Positions 1 through 12,085 of a stretch of 64,000 nucleotides of DNA are shown here, one piece after another; position 1 is the stretch's first letter; each line of letters opens with the position of its first letter. The notes under the pieces were generated by a model. That model was not told the origin of the DNA. It searched no databases and saw only the letters and a program-made list of their open reading frames with translations. The position numbers and the translations under genes are program-made. Origin of the DNA: Chrysomallon squamiferum (taxonomy: Eukaryota > Mollusca > Gastropoda > Neomphalida > Peltospiridae); the NCBI GenBank assembly GCA_012295275.1, contig CM022672.1:5612443-5676442 (forward strand). Reading direction: 5' to 3'.

Positions 1-10
1 ACAATCATGC

Positions 11-137
11 ACTCGATTTTAATTTAAAGTAGCATTTAATTTTATTTTCAAAAATCATTTCCATATTTCTATATATATATATATACCTACGCATAGATGC
101 TGTCATGCTCACTTATAAATAAGTACGTAATTATATA

Positions 138-188
<51 letters not shown>

Positions 189-290
189 ACACAGTCACAC
201 ACACACACACACACACAGGTATATATATATGGAAATAAGGAAATGATTTTTGAAAATAAAATTAAATGCTACTTTAAATTAAAATTGAGT
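11..290. mobile_element. Foldback / MITE-like element with about 75-bp inverted arms
   Basis: Positions 11-86 and 219-290 are near-perfect reverse complements of each other. Both arms carry the same block (ACTC.. TTTAATTTAAAGTAGC ..) running to a TATATATATAC end. The loop between them is mostly an (AC)n microsatellite (about 141-217). Long terminal arms around a short non-coding centre are typical of foldback elements or MITEs. No transposase is present. The left end lies close to the window edge, so a target-site duplication cannot be judged. Confidence 0.7.
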
Positions 291-900
291 GTATGTATAG
301 AAAAAATACAAAAAAATACTAATAAATAAATAAATAAATAATCAGAAGTGTTATAAGTGTTTATTTCTGTGATTCATTTAAACTGCTGGAACATTTCCTT
401 TGCCGGAAACACTGATCAAAGTAAACACGACAAGAAACCGGTATATTATAACAGTATTGCGCTTCTGTTCGTACTGAACGGACAGCAATCAAACAGTGTC
501 TACTTAGACAAAGTCACGCTATCGTGTGTGTAGGTAATCAAATGGGTATTTTTAAATCTGTATTGTGATACGTACAAGATAATTATTAAAGTCGTGCCTA
601 CACGATTAAAATTATGTCTAAAGTGTAAAAATATTCGATTTCTTTGCTTAAAATATTTCTTTCTTTATTTATTTATTTTGAAATATACTTCAGTATATTA
701 TATTGTTCTGGAGGACCTATTATCGCTCTTAATAAGAGCTTGAATGAACTGAGAAACAAAAAACATCAATTATATTAGTATTTAAGTCATAATTTCTAGA
801 TTTTGAGAGTGCCATATTAATTTATAAATATATAATACTTTATATACAATTTTTATTATATTAAATGGATTCTTCTGTTGGCCTTTACACAAATGTTTTA

Positions 901-946
901 AAGATACATGATATTCCTTATACAAGATACATGATATTCCTTATAC
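901..946. repeat. Exact tandem duplication of a 23-bp unit
   Basis: The 23-base unit beginning AAGATACATGATATTCC occurs at 901-923 and again without change at 924-946. It is not a simple-sequence repeat, so this is a recent local duplication in otherwise unremarkable AT-rich DNA. Confidence 0.9.
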
Positions 947-1159
947 TTATCAGTAAAGGAATTGCGCAACAACCCGACCGCGACTTTATGATAAATCTGA
1001 CCTACAAATGCTGTTACTATGTTTAGTTTACTTATATCTTTATATGATGGATTGTAATATAAGTTTCCGAAATAATCTAAACGTCAGCTTTTACAAAAAA
1101 CCTCTATATGTTCACCGTTATGTTTGTGTATATTTGTATATTCATTTTCACACATACAC

Positions 1160-1191
1160 ATACATACACAAATACATACATACATAAATAC

Positions 1192-1222
<31 letters not shown>

Positions 1223-1228
1223 CATACA

Positions 1229-1292
<64 letters not shown>

Positions 1293-1310
1293 TATATACA
1301 TATACACACT
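1160..1310. repeat. Compound microsatellite (ACAT)n / (AT)n / (AC)n
   Basis: A run of ACAT, TA and CA units, partly alternating. The overlapping short open frames on both strands (Tyr/Ile/Thr/His or Met/Tyr/Val/Cys repeats) come from the repeat and are not genes. Confidence 0.95.
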
Positions 1311-1647
1311 ACGCATGAGTAAGTGATACATCTACAGGCACATACGTACATGTGTTTGTATGTATATTTAGACGAACGCATTTACTGATTTACAATCACG
1401 AATTTGCCTAATATAATCTGCACATATAAAGTAATCGTTTAATATGCACTCACACACACACACATACACACGCACTCCCAGTTGTCGTTGAAAGATACGT
1501 ACTGACATAAATGACGATGCGTGATATGTGTCACTGTAACAGCTGAAATGTTGATAACTCGTTTCTTTTAAAACATGGCAGGAGCGAGTCTAGCGCCATT
1601 TAATTTAGGGACTCTTAGTCGCCGCATCTGTTATATAAACGTCCATA

Positions 1648-1857
1648 ATGTTGCACCGCATTACATCAACTGGGCAGATTTATTTTATTGTTCATAATAT
1701 TACACTGGTCTGTTGTAGAAATCGTGGTATTTATATCGCTTTAATATACTTAACTCTTATATGTTTGGGCACAAACGCCGCAAACGAGACTGAGAGAAAA
1801 CTTCAGATTATTAATTTTGAGAATAATGTGGATTCAACGCTAAACCCTGAACCCTAG
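1648..1857 (+). CDS. Possible small membrane or secreted protein ORF (69 aa)
   Basis: An open frame of 69 codons in non-repetitive DNA. It contains a hydrophobic stretch (about residues 29-41, IALIYLTLICLG) followed by a small-residue T-N-A-A-N segment that could be a signal-peptidase site, then a polar Glu/Asn-rich tail. A TATATAA box lies only about 15 bases before the ATG, so a TATA-driven start would fall at or after this codon. That weakens the ORF as drawn. No family recognised. It may be chance, or one exon of a larger gene. Confidence 0.15.
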   Translation: MLHRITSTGQIYFIVHNITLVCCRNRGIYIALIYLTLICLGTNAANETERKLQIINFENNVDSTLNPEP

Positions 1858-2188
1858 TTCCACGCCCCAGTAAGCATTTATATATGTACGTCTGCTTCAG
1901 CGTTCCCATCTTCGCAAACGTAATTCACACATTATAATTATAAACACAATGCACATACATCAATACGCCCTGCATAGAAACTTGGCATGCGAAAAAATGC
2001 AAATGTCGTCGACAGCATAATAATACATGTACATATTAGCCTTCATATCTGGGCTCCAAATGAAGTCAAGAGATACGTAGGAAGGTCAAACCTCGAGGTC
2101 ATTTTCTGGCCAAGCTGACGTAAGGTCACAATCCGTTCAGCTAATTAAACCTCACATTAACTTTCAGAGATAAATTTATGCTGTTATG

Positions 2189-2193
2189 TTAAC

Positions 2194-2228
<35 letters not shown>

Positions 2229-2255
2229 TGTATATGGTAAATATATATATATTTT

Positions 2256-2327
<72 letters not shown>

Positions 2328-2426
2328 GGAAAGAGGTGTAGAGATATATAGATTGATAGAGTGTTAGAGTGATATCCCAAACGATAGACAGATATGTTGA
2401 CTGTTTGACGGGTAATTAGGTAGGCA

Positions 2427-2465
<39 letters not shown>

Positions 2466-2466
2466 A
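2189..2466. repeat. Microsatellite group: (TA)n, (GA)n, (ATT)n
   Basis: (TA)n at about 2196-2225, uninterrupted (GA)n at about 2259-2326, and (ATT)n at about 2430-2465. Non-coding. Confidence 0.95.
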
Positions 2467-2777
2467 TCAGACATATACACATTTACAAACATATACGTAA
2501 ATGATGTTAATTTTACATGTACTTTCAAATTATATATATTAAACTAACTAGGACAGACTGATATAAATATTTTGTAATTTATATATACACATTAGAGTAT
2601 CAATAACGTTTCTATTTCATTATTATTTTTTTTTGTTTTTCTGCATGTAAATTGACTTTAAAATTTTAATTTGTTAATATCCCATACGGGTTGTAATGTG
2701 TATGTGTATGTGTATTCTGTCTTTTTATTTATTTATTTTTTAATTTTTTTTTTTTACATTCTCTCCCTCTCTTTCTT

Positions 2778-3106
<329 letters not shown>

Positions 3107-3366
3107 AACGTCAGAATGACTAGGCAGTAAATCCGGTTTCATGTATGTTGTACCTTTCACTCCATTATTTATTATACAATAATATAGCACAGCCCGAGAA
3201 GCTGAGAGCGAAACAAAAGACTACATGAAGTTTTATGTTCTAGTCTAGTGACAACAGGGTGAAGGTTAAAGCGACTCGAATCAAATACAAAGTTTATGAC
3301 TAAGCAAAACCAAAAAAACAAAAACAGTTTTTGTAACTGTCAGTGCAAAATACCTGCAGCAGAAGA

Positions 3367-3413
<47 letters not shown>

Positions 3414-3475
3414 TAATAAGGATAAGGATAATGATAACAACAACAACAACAACAATAATAACATCAATGATAATA
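3367..3475. repeat. (AAT)n / (AAC)n microsatellite
   Basis: About 50 bases of AAT repeats followed by degenerate GATAAT and CAA repeats. Poly-Ile and poly-Leu frames here are repeat artefacts. Confidence 0.95.
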
Positions 3476-3596
3476 TAATAAATAACATGAACACCCCTCC
3501 AGCTATTTAATATAAGAGGGTTAGTGATGCTGGAGATGCTGAAGTCATCCTTTATATTAACTACTATTACTATTACTACTACTACTACTACTACTA

Positions 3597-3598
<2 letters not shown>

Positions 3599-3659
<61 letters not shown>

Positions 3660-3769
3660 GTCTGTCTGTCTCTCTCTCTGTCTCTCTCTCCCTCTCTCTC
3701 TCTCTCTATCTCCCCCCTCTTTCTCTGTCTGTCTGTCTGTCTCTGTCTGTCTGTCTCTCTCCCTCTCTC

Positions 3770-3839
<70 letters not shown>
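3599..3839. repeat. (CT)n / (CTGT)n polypyrimidine tract, about 240 bp
   Basis: A continuous C/T-rich strand made of CT units with CTGT variants in the middle. One strand is almost wholly pyrimidine, so triplex (H-DNA) structure is possible. The Ser-Leu and Arg-Glu frames are repeat artefacts. Confidence 0.97.
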
Positions 3840-3842
<3 letters not shown>

Positions 3843-3963
3843 TACATTTGGAACTCTGCCATTTCTGTATCTGCACAAACTTCATTAAGTATATTCTGTG
3901 ACTACTTTATTTTATGGAAGGCAAAAATTAAATTAGCAGAAGGATGTGAATGTAACAAAAAAT

Positions 3964-3964
<1 letters not shown>

Positions 3965-4033
<69 letters not shown>

Positions 4034-4121
4034 GACATTATTGGGTTATTTTTTTTTTTTTATTAATATTGTTACTGTTATTGTTTTTTTGTTGTTCTAA
4101 TTAATATTACTGTTTTTATTG

Positions 4122-4169
<48 letters not shown>

Positions 4170-4170
4170 C
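3965..4170. repeat. Two (TTA)n microsatellites
   Basis: (TTA)n at about 3965-4032 and again at about 4121-4169, separated by a T-rich spacer. Confidence 0.95.
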
Positions 4171-5607
4171 ACCACTACCATTACTTAAATAATGTTCATG
4201 TTTTAGTGTGGTTTTGTTTTTCTCAGAGTATATATTTGTGTGTGTGTGCGTGCGTGCGTGCGTGTGTGTGTGTGTGTACACACCTAATTCGAGAAGCGGG
4301 CTGCATGACAACATGACTCATCATCAGGCGGATAATACTAAAAAAAACAAACAAACAAACAAACAATCATGACAATAAATAACAGATATAAATAAAATAT
4401 AAAAGAAATTTAAAAAAATAAATAAATAACCCAACAACAAACCTTGAAGAACATACTATTTGTATGAGAAAGGTTATTAAGGGGGAGAACACTCGTGCAT
4501 ATCTGTGTGCGATCACCAGATGTCATTACTAATAAATGTTTTTGTTATTGTGGCTGAGAAATATTTTTGTTTATACTGTAAGCAGTCGATCATATCACAT
4601 TGTTAACAATTAACAGCTCGGACCTTGTGGTTTTCCTTATCGACTTCGCATTTTGAGATAATGGTGAAGTAGACTGCCTTATGAATATGTATTGGATACC
4701 GAGAGGGAATGAGGTCATTGTTCTCTTTCTGGGATGTCATCTGACCATCATGCTGTTCTCATTACTATAAATAAATGCTGGCTGCGGCGGCGATTAAGAC
4801 GTATGCTTTAAAACTAGCAGGAAGTGAGATCGGGTCTTGAAACTGGCCTCTGCTCAAAGTTAATTAGAGTTATGTAAAATTACTTCAAGCTCAGTATTTT
4901 CTCGTTTGAAAACTGCTGGAGCGGACTATTCGTACTAGACTGTCACCTGTTCATATCAAAATAATCAAACAAAGCCTTCGATACAAGCACGTATCAGATT
5001 ATTATTTATTAATTAGCTGTTTACAAACCAACGATTTGTAACTGCGGTACTGTAAAGAAACAAACAACAAAAATTTAAAAAAATGAATAATTGAATATTA
5101 AATAAATAAATAAATAAATAAAAGAATTAGAAACAAATAAAGAAAGGAAAGAAAAGAAAAGAAATATAAACTGCATTGCTTAGAAATATGACTCAGTATG
5201 ACTCAAAATCATAAAATCAAATTATTTACTGTACTACACTCCATTCTAAATTCAAATAATCACTGGACGTTTAATTCATTATTTATTAATATTTTTAATC
5301 ATGATACCCTAGAACAAATATTTTTAAAATGTACTTGAGTACGGCTTTGAGTGCGTTATTCATGTAATGTAAAACATTTTGTGTAAATATTATGTAACTA
5401 TATAGTTTGACATAAGCTGAAACGTCTCAAAACCAGGCACTTAGTAAACCGAAATTATTCCCCCCCGTTCCTACCCCAAAAACTCTACTATTTCCGCGGC
5501 CCGTTTATTCACAAGTCTTTTCACTCTAAGTTAGCCGAACACCCTCAGAACCGAACTTTTTAGTTTGCACCGCTGCTGCTTGGTTTTGTGAAGGGTCGGT
5601 GTATTTG

Positions 5608-5684
5608 CCAATTTACGCAAATGTATAAATAGTTTTTATCAATAGCTAGAGTGTGAACTCTTTTGGTTGTACGTGTTTCTGTGG
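5608..5684 (+). promoter_or_regulatory. Candidate TATA promoter followed by a splice donor
   Basis: CCAAT (5608-5612), TATAAATAG (5624-5632) and, 53 bases further on, a strong donor GTGG|GTGAGT with the junction after 5684. This order fits a core promoter with a very short non-coding first exon. The next exon is unknown. The SKI-domain gene 9 kb downstream on the same strand is one possibility. All of this is inferred from motifs only. Confidence 0.25.
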
Positions 5685-5876
5685 GTGAGTATGTTTAACT
5701 AAAGATCTCTCGCTCTCTGATCTTTTTTACCTCTCTCTTTTTTTTTTTTTTTTTTTTTTTCACTTAATTTACACTGAATTCATGCATGTAATGGAACAGA
5801 TAAATAAAAGTAAGAAGGAAACCTAAATTTTAAATTGTTTATTAGGATATAAACTGAATAGGTTTGTTTATTTATT

Positions 5877-5917
<41 letters not shown>

Positions 5918-6511
5918 TTGCTTATGTGTCCATTGTTGTGGTAGTATTTATATGTGTATGTTTATATGTTTGTGAATGTATGTGTATATTTTACGAGGCA
6001 GCTAAATAATTAATATATATGTGTATGTCAAAGGATTTTAGTGTAAGAAGGTGAGGCGTTTGCTATTCGAGCGAGCTGCATGAACATAACAGGTATGTCG
6101 ATATATGTATACATATATCACTGTATCTGTTAGAGATGGATCGTTGCTAATTTTAGCTTGTCGAGACTTTGTATATCTGAATGCGTGCAGTAAAATTACA
6201 AGGATTTATGTTTGTGTCCCATACTAGTATATGGTTACATTATCGTAAATCACAAATAATAAGCGTGTTGACAAAGAATAACTGATAATAAAGTAAACAA
6301 ACTATATTTACATTTAATTATTAATAATTCGCGAGCAGTGGTGTCAGTTAATGTTGCTTTTCATTCAGTTCAACACGTTTTGCTGTCTTCAGCACGTCAC
6401 CGCCATTTTATTGCATTAAGATAAACGATATCGGAACCTTTTAATTTTATTTATATATATGTGAAGCTATTAATTAGTTAATTATTTTATTTTATTTTAT
6501 TTTATTTTATT

Positions 6512-6562
<51 letters not shown>

Positions 6563-7174
6563 TTATTATTATTATTTTATTTACTGGGTAAAAGTTAGAT
6601 ATTTTAATACATATTTCCCTAAATATTTATTTTATAATCACTGATTCAGGCGTGCTTATGGGAACTGCATTGGAGGGGACAGATAAAACGATTACGTGAA
6701 CCCAGTTTTCATAAACAATTCCTATTTGTGAATATAACCAGCAACATAGTTTTAATGTCTATGCAAATATCCGGTAGGGAAACGGGTTTGTTCCCATCTC
6801 AAAATACGCCATTGTACTTTGAAGGTTGGAACGCATTCATTTTAAAACAGTATATATGCTAAAAACGTCTTTCATCAAATGCTTGTTCTAAATAATAATA
6901 AAACTCCCGCGGCTCAATAAACACCATGTTAAAGTGCTGTGTCGTAAAGACTGACTGTGTAACACTATAATCCTATCGAAGTATATAAAATAGATTGCAT
7001 ATTTGCTTTATAAGATGTGATTCAAAATATTTCGACACACATTTGAAAAACCCGGGGTTACATTTGATCGTCTCAGTGAAACAACACGATTCAAGAAAGC
7101 TGTTGATATAGCACGCGAAGATTTGAAGCGAACTGTTCGAGCAGCATTCTGTGTTTGTCAAAAATCGTCTGCTG

Positions 7175-7213
7175 TGACGTCACACAAAACGTCTGCTCTC
7201 GGTTGATATAAAA
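7175..7213 (+). promoter_or_regulatory. Candidate CRE plus TATA core promoter
   Basis: A full palindromic cAMP-response element TGACGTCA (7175-7182) lies 25 bases before TATAAAA (7207-7213). This spacing resembles CREB-driven promoters in animals. No clear downstream ORF was found, so the target, if any, is unknown. Confidence 0.25.
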
Positions 7214-8600
7214 CAGGTATATTCCAACATGTGTTGTTACTTGACAATGCCGTTCTCGTCCCTACGCCCCTTTTAGTCAACTTCACAGAAACAATCATTT
7301 ACAGTCTTAAATATGTTCTTTCTTCCTTTAAAATAATTGTATTGTTCACAGAAGCTACTTATCAATAGCAAAATCGGAGTTACACTCAATTATGTTTATA
7401 ACATTCGTTGTCACCCAGAATAATTTATTAAGCAATAGTGACTAATCTTAAATATAAGACTAATTTCCTCTAGAAACTTTAGGTGCATCTAGTTATACGT
7501 TGCTTAGTAATGCCTATAAGTAAATATTTATTTTACTGAGTATAATATTCTGTATTTGTTTTATGACAGTAAAAATATTTCTTTCTTTCTTTATTATTTC
7601 AGATATGTTTCGCGTTTGTTTGTTGCTGTTTTTATTTTGTTTTATTATTTGTTGTTGTTGTTGTTTATTTATTTAAACTTATTTATTCACCTCATTTTCT
7701 GATTATATTCAGTTAACTTCTTGGCATATTTTCCAAAATTTTAAAATAATATCTAATTTGAGTTGCAATCCACGCGGCGGCATTATGATACGACGTTCAA
7801 GATGATTTGAAAAGAAATAACAATAGAATAAAAAGTTGAAGATATTTGTTGTTAACGGCAATTCGTTCACATTCCGCAAGAAGAGAGAGACTCAGAGTCC
7901 AAACCGTTTCTTGGTAGCATAGCAAAGAGTAAATAATTCACAAACACAGCATTCAAAAGAGACATATGGTTTGCAGACTGGCCAAAATATCTCACTAAAT
8001 GTTTAGTCTCACTACAGACATTTGTCTGAATTTTCAGTTTGGCTTGAACTGACAACGTTCATAATCAGGGGCGGGTCTAAGGTTTCAGTGTAAATTTGAC
8101 TATGAAATCTGTTTGTAAAGACACTTTCGGAATACACTCTCAAGAATTCGCGCCTTATAATCATAGTAATATTGATAAAAAAAAAAATCGAATTTTTTAG
8201 ATACTGAAATACATTATCCCAATCTCCATGTTGAATGATGCGTTTTTCGTAGTGAATTTAAGTATTTATTGTTATTATTATTATTAGTAGTAGTAGTGGT
8301 AGTAGTAGTAGTTGTATTAGTATTAGTATTAGTATTAGTATTATCTCCCACCTTCTTTTAATATTCACTTATATTTACATACAGCGAAAGTCCACACAGC
8401 ATTCGTTGGATTCATGGACAATTAATGAGTCGTTTTAATTGACCTTTTAACTTAATTAACTGTCATCTCATTTAAATTATTTTATCTGAATAATCGTCTC
8501 GCGTTATTTTTCTCTCTTAATTTATTTCTCGTTTAATTTCCTGTCAGGATTAAAATCTAGTTTTGTTTTTTAAATTTCACTTTATAATTTCTTTATTTAC

Positions 8601-8654
<54 letters not shown>

Positions 8655-9932
8655 TCTTTATTGGTAGCAGTAGTATTAACGCGATACACCATCAGATACC
8701 ATTCCATAACTAGAAAAACGTTTATTATCAAAAATGCTGTAATATAAAAACAGAGAGGAAATAAAAAGAGAAAAAACAGGTTGCAACGTGGCAAACCGTT
8801 GCTTACTATTTTTCTTTAAATAAACCTTGATAATGTGGACGCCGTTGTCAGAATTCTGTAAATAAATTTGTGTCATCTAAATTTTACAAGGATTGATCGA
8901 GCGACCTAAATATTTTCGGGTGGGCTATTTCCCGTTCCAAGCAGTACTCAAAACTGTTATATCACAAGATGTGACAGGAGCATACCAAGGGCAAATATTT
9001 TTGGATATGTGCTTTTAAACTATATTCTGCTGTTTAATGAATACAGTAATTTGTACCTTGGGTTTCTTGTCTCAGATGTCGTAATTTTATCAGTTTAAGA
9101 CCATTACCCGTTAATTTAAAATTGTTGTTTGCATAATTAAATAATTAATAGTATTCGTTCAATTATCCACTCGTTCGTTCATTCGTATTTTCATCGCACC
9201 AAAATCCTGAAAATTTCTTATTTATATTTTATTTCATTTACATTTACATTTATGTTTTTGTTTATGTGTATTTATTTATTTTTCTGGTATGAATTAAATT
9301 TTACAACCAGTTTATTAAGTAAATTTTTTAACACAGGACATCCTGTTTCGCCAGCTTAAACAATCCAACTCCTTTTTCTTACATTAATCGGTGACGTGGC
9401 TCGAATAATCAAGACTTACTGAAATTAAGTGATAACAGCAATCCAACGTTTTATTTTATTGTTATTTATATATATCTGAAAAAAAAATGAAAAAAAAAAG
9501 GAGAAAAAACAGCAATATTTTTAAAATATTATTTTCTTTTTCTTTTCAGCTAAATCTAATAAAACTAATTAGAATTTTTAAATGTATTTTTACAGGGCTG
9601 AACAAAAACCTAATTTTTATTTGAACGTGAACCAAGTCTAACACCAGCGATGAATCACGATCATGTGATGGGATTGCCGCTATTTTTAGCTTGTCGCTTC
9701 TGCTTGTGTTATGTATGCGAGAGTTTCAACAAAACGCGTTGTTGACTGGGTTGGGCAGACATCGTCAAGAAAGGACAAACAAATACACGTTACACAGTTC
9801 CATTTACCGTTGTCGTTGTAGTTGTTGTCACCTCTTCTCATCTGTTAACATATTATAAGGTACGGAAATTAAATAATAACGAAAATAAATAAAACAACTG
9901 ACAAAAATATGAAATATTAATAACAATAATAA

Positions 9933-9975
<43 letters not shown>

Positions 9976-10100
9976 ATGTTTGATTTCATAGATGTACCAT
10001 AAACCTAAAATAATAATGAGATGAATTTATAACAAACATTTTATTTAAACATTATTAAATTATGTAAATAGATCTTATTAAATATGCTATTGTAACTTTT

Positions 10101-10181
<81 letters not shown>

Positions 10182-11689
10182 GTGAATATTTCAACCGTGT
10201 TTTATAGAGATATTTAAAATAACACATAATTCAGCTTTAATGTTTTTATATAATATAATTTAATACAATCAGCCGAAGATTAAGATTAGGAATGTATTCA
10301 GCATAGCATTATAGGTTATCTTAAATGGAATTATCTAGAACACTAGATAATATATTAATGCAAATGTAACAAAAGACAGAATGAATAGATTTATGACTGT
10401 TTTGCATATAGATCAACTTCGATCGCCATTCACGCAAAATGTTCTTGAAAAATATTACATATGTATGTGCATTTTTCCATTAAAATATTGTATGGTCCAT
10501 TTATAAATATATGTGACTATAATCATGTCTGTATGTGTATGTGGTGTACGTGGGTGCGATTGTGTCAGCGCGAGTCCGTGGATGTACGTGCATGTGCGTT
10601 CGTGTGTAAATGTGTGTGACAGAGAGAATCACTATCAGACGTAATAATATGTTATTATATGCAATATTCTACAGTATTTGCTTCATATTTACACATGTAA
10701 ATTTATAATATCATGAATAAATTTTGTAATTTCTTCTATGTTAATTAGTAGCTTCCTACCAACATAAGTGTTGTCATGCACTTGGAATAAAAATTATTAA
10801 CGTAACCAAATGACATCCTAGGAAGATCATTTGCAGACGTCTGCGATTCAACAAACATGAAATTCACATTTTGGTAACTTCAAAATATTTAATATTTTCT
10901 TTGATCATTGTGAAAACAATAATTTGGCGAAACTGCTAGATGCAGCTCAGGGATCGAAATGGGTAAAATATGAATATTTTATCTTAAACATCACCACAAT
11001 GTTCTTTAACATATCAGATATTTTATAAGTACATGTGTGTGCTGTGTACGTGCACACAAGTGTATTTTTGTCTTTACGTACGTTATACAAATATTTATCC
11101 CAGAATATGTGCTTTTATCGTTTTTGTTTAGTGTGTGCGCACGTATGTATGTTTTTGTATATTTTATTGATTACCTGCAGCAAGTTTTGTTTTGTTGTAT
11201 TTTCACAGGCTAATGAAGCAAGAATTTTAAAAATTAATTTTATTCCGTTTCAAAAGTCTATGGACCTGATAAAATATGAATGCTTAAGGGATTTTTTATT
11301 ATTTTTTTAAAATTTATTTATATATATTTTTAAAGTTTTTAAATACTATATGATTTTATTCAAATATCAGTGTTATTTTTCTTTCTTTTTCTTTTTTATT
11401 GTTTTCTTTTGATCAAAGAAAAATATGTTTACCAATAGTATTTTGTGTCCACAGGCATAATAGTGTTATATATAATATTATATAGGCTTGTTCCATTTAT
11501 AAAACAATCCTTAACTGTTTTTATAAAACTTGCCCATATTTTCGTAAAATAGATCGTAAAGGGTTATGATAGGCGTTTAAAGTATTAATGAATGTGTGAA
11601 GTAACTTTTTAGTGGATTATTGTTACTGAAACTGACAGAATATACATTCAGCCATCCTGTTCACTTGCGTACGCTATGGCTGAACGTAT

Positions 11690-12085
11690 GGTTTCATGGT
11701 GTGGTATAGCCGTGTAGTGATTGGCTGAATTGTGGTCCCGTGATCGCTAAACGCATTCCACCTGCAGTGTTGCCGAGAAGAAAGGACCGTACTACCATGC
11801 TCTGCTAATGTTCGTTCTTTGTTCAGTCTTCAGCACTTTGTTCCACAATTTGGATTACCAAAAACATCTTAATATCTTTATATGTGAGTATGAGGCATAT
11901 ATAATATTGCAAACGCCCATATCGACGCATCCATAACCAAAATGACCTTGTATCGAGCGAGTTTTGTTGGAGCTTGAAATGGCGGCAAAAGTGAAACTGG
12001 GACACATACATTGTTTACGTTCGTTTGGCAGCATGTGATACAGATATTGCAATAGTATTAGAAATTCGATAAACGGAAGTTACTG
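11690..12085. promoter_or_regulatory. Candidate promoter region with CCAAT, YY1 and ETS-like motifs
   Basis: Within about 370 bases of less AT-rich DNA are an inverted CCAAT box (GATTGG, 11719-11724), a YY1-type site GAAATGGCGGC (11976-11986) and an ETS-like CGGAAGT (about 12075-12081). YY1 sites of this form usually sit just downstream of start sites in the sense direction, which would mean plus-strand transcription. The nearest plus-strand gene is the SKI-domain gene at 14,593, which needs an upstream non-coding exon. Motif evidence only. Confidence 0.3.

Noticed and set aside
1084-1381. Five overlapping short ORFs on both strands
   Set aside because: They are translations of ACAT/TA/CA microsatellite and have repetitive Tyr/Ile/Thr/Val/Cys content.
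3524-3901. Ser-Leu and Arg-Glu ORFs, up to 125 aa
   Set aside because: Products of the CT/GA tract. They resemble RS-like proteins only by repetition.
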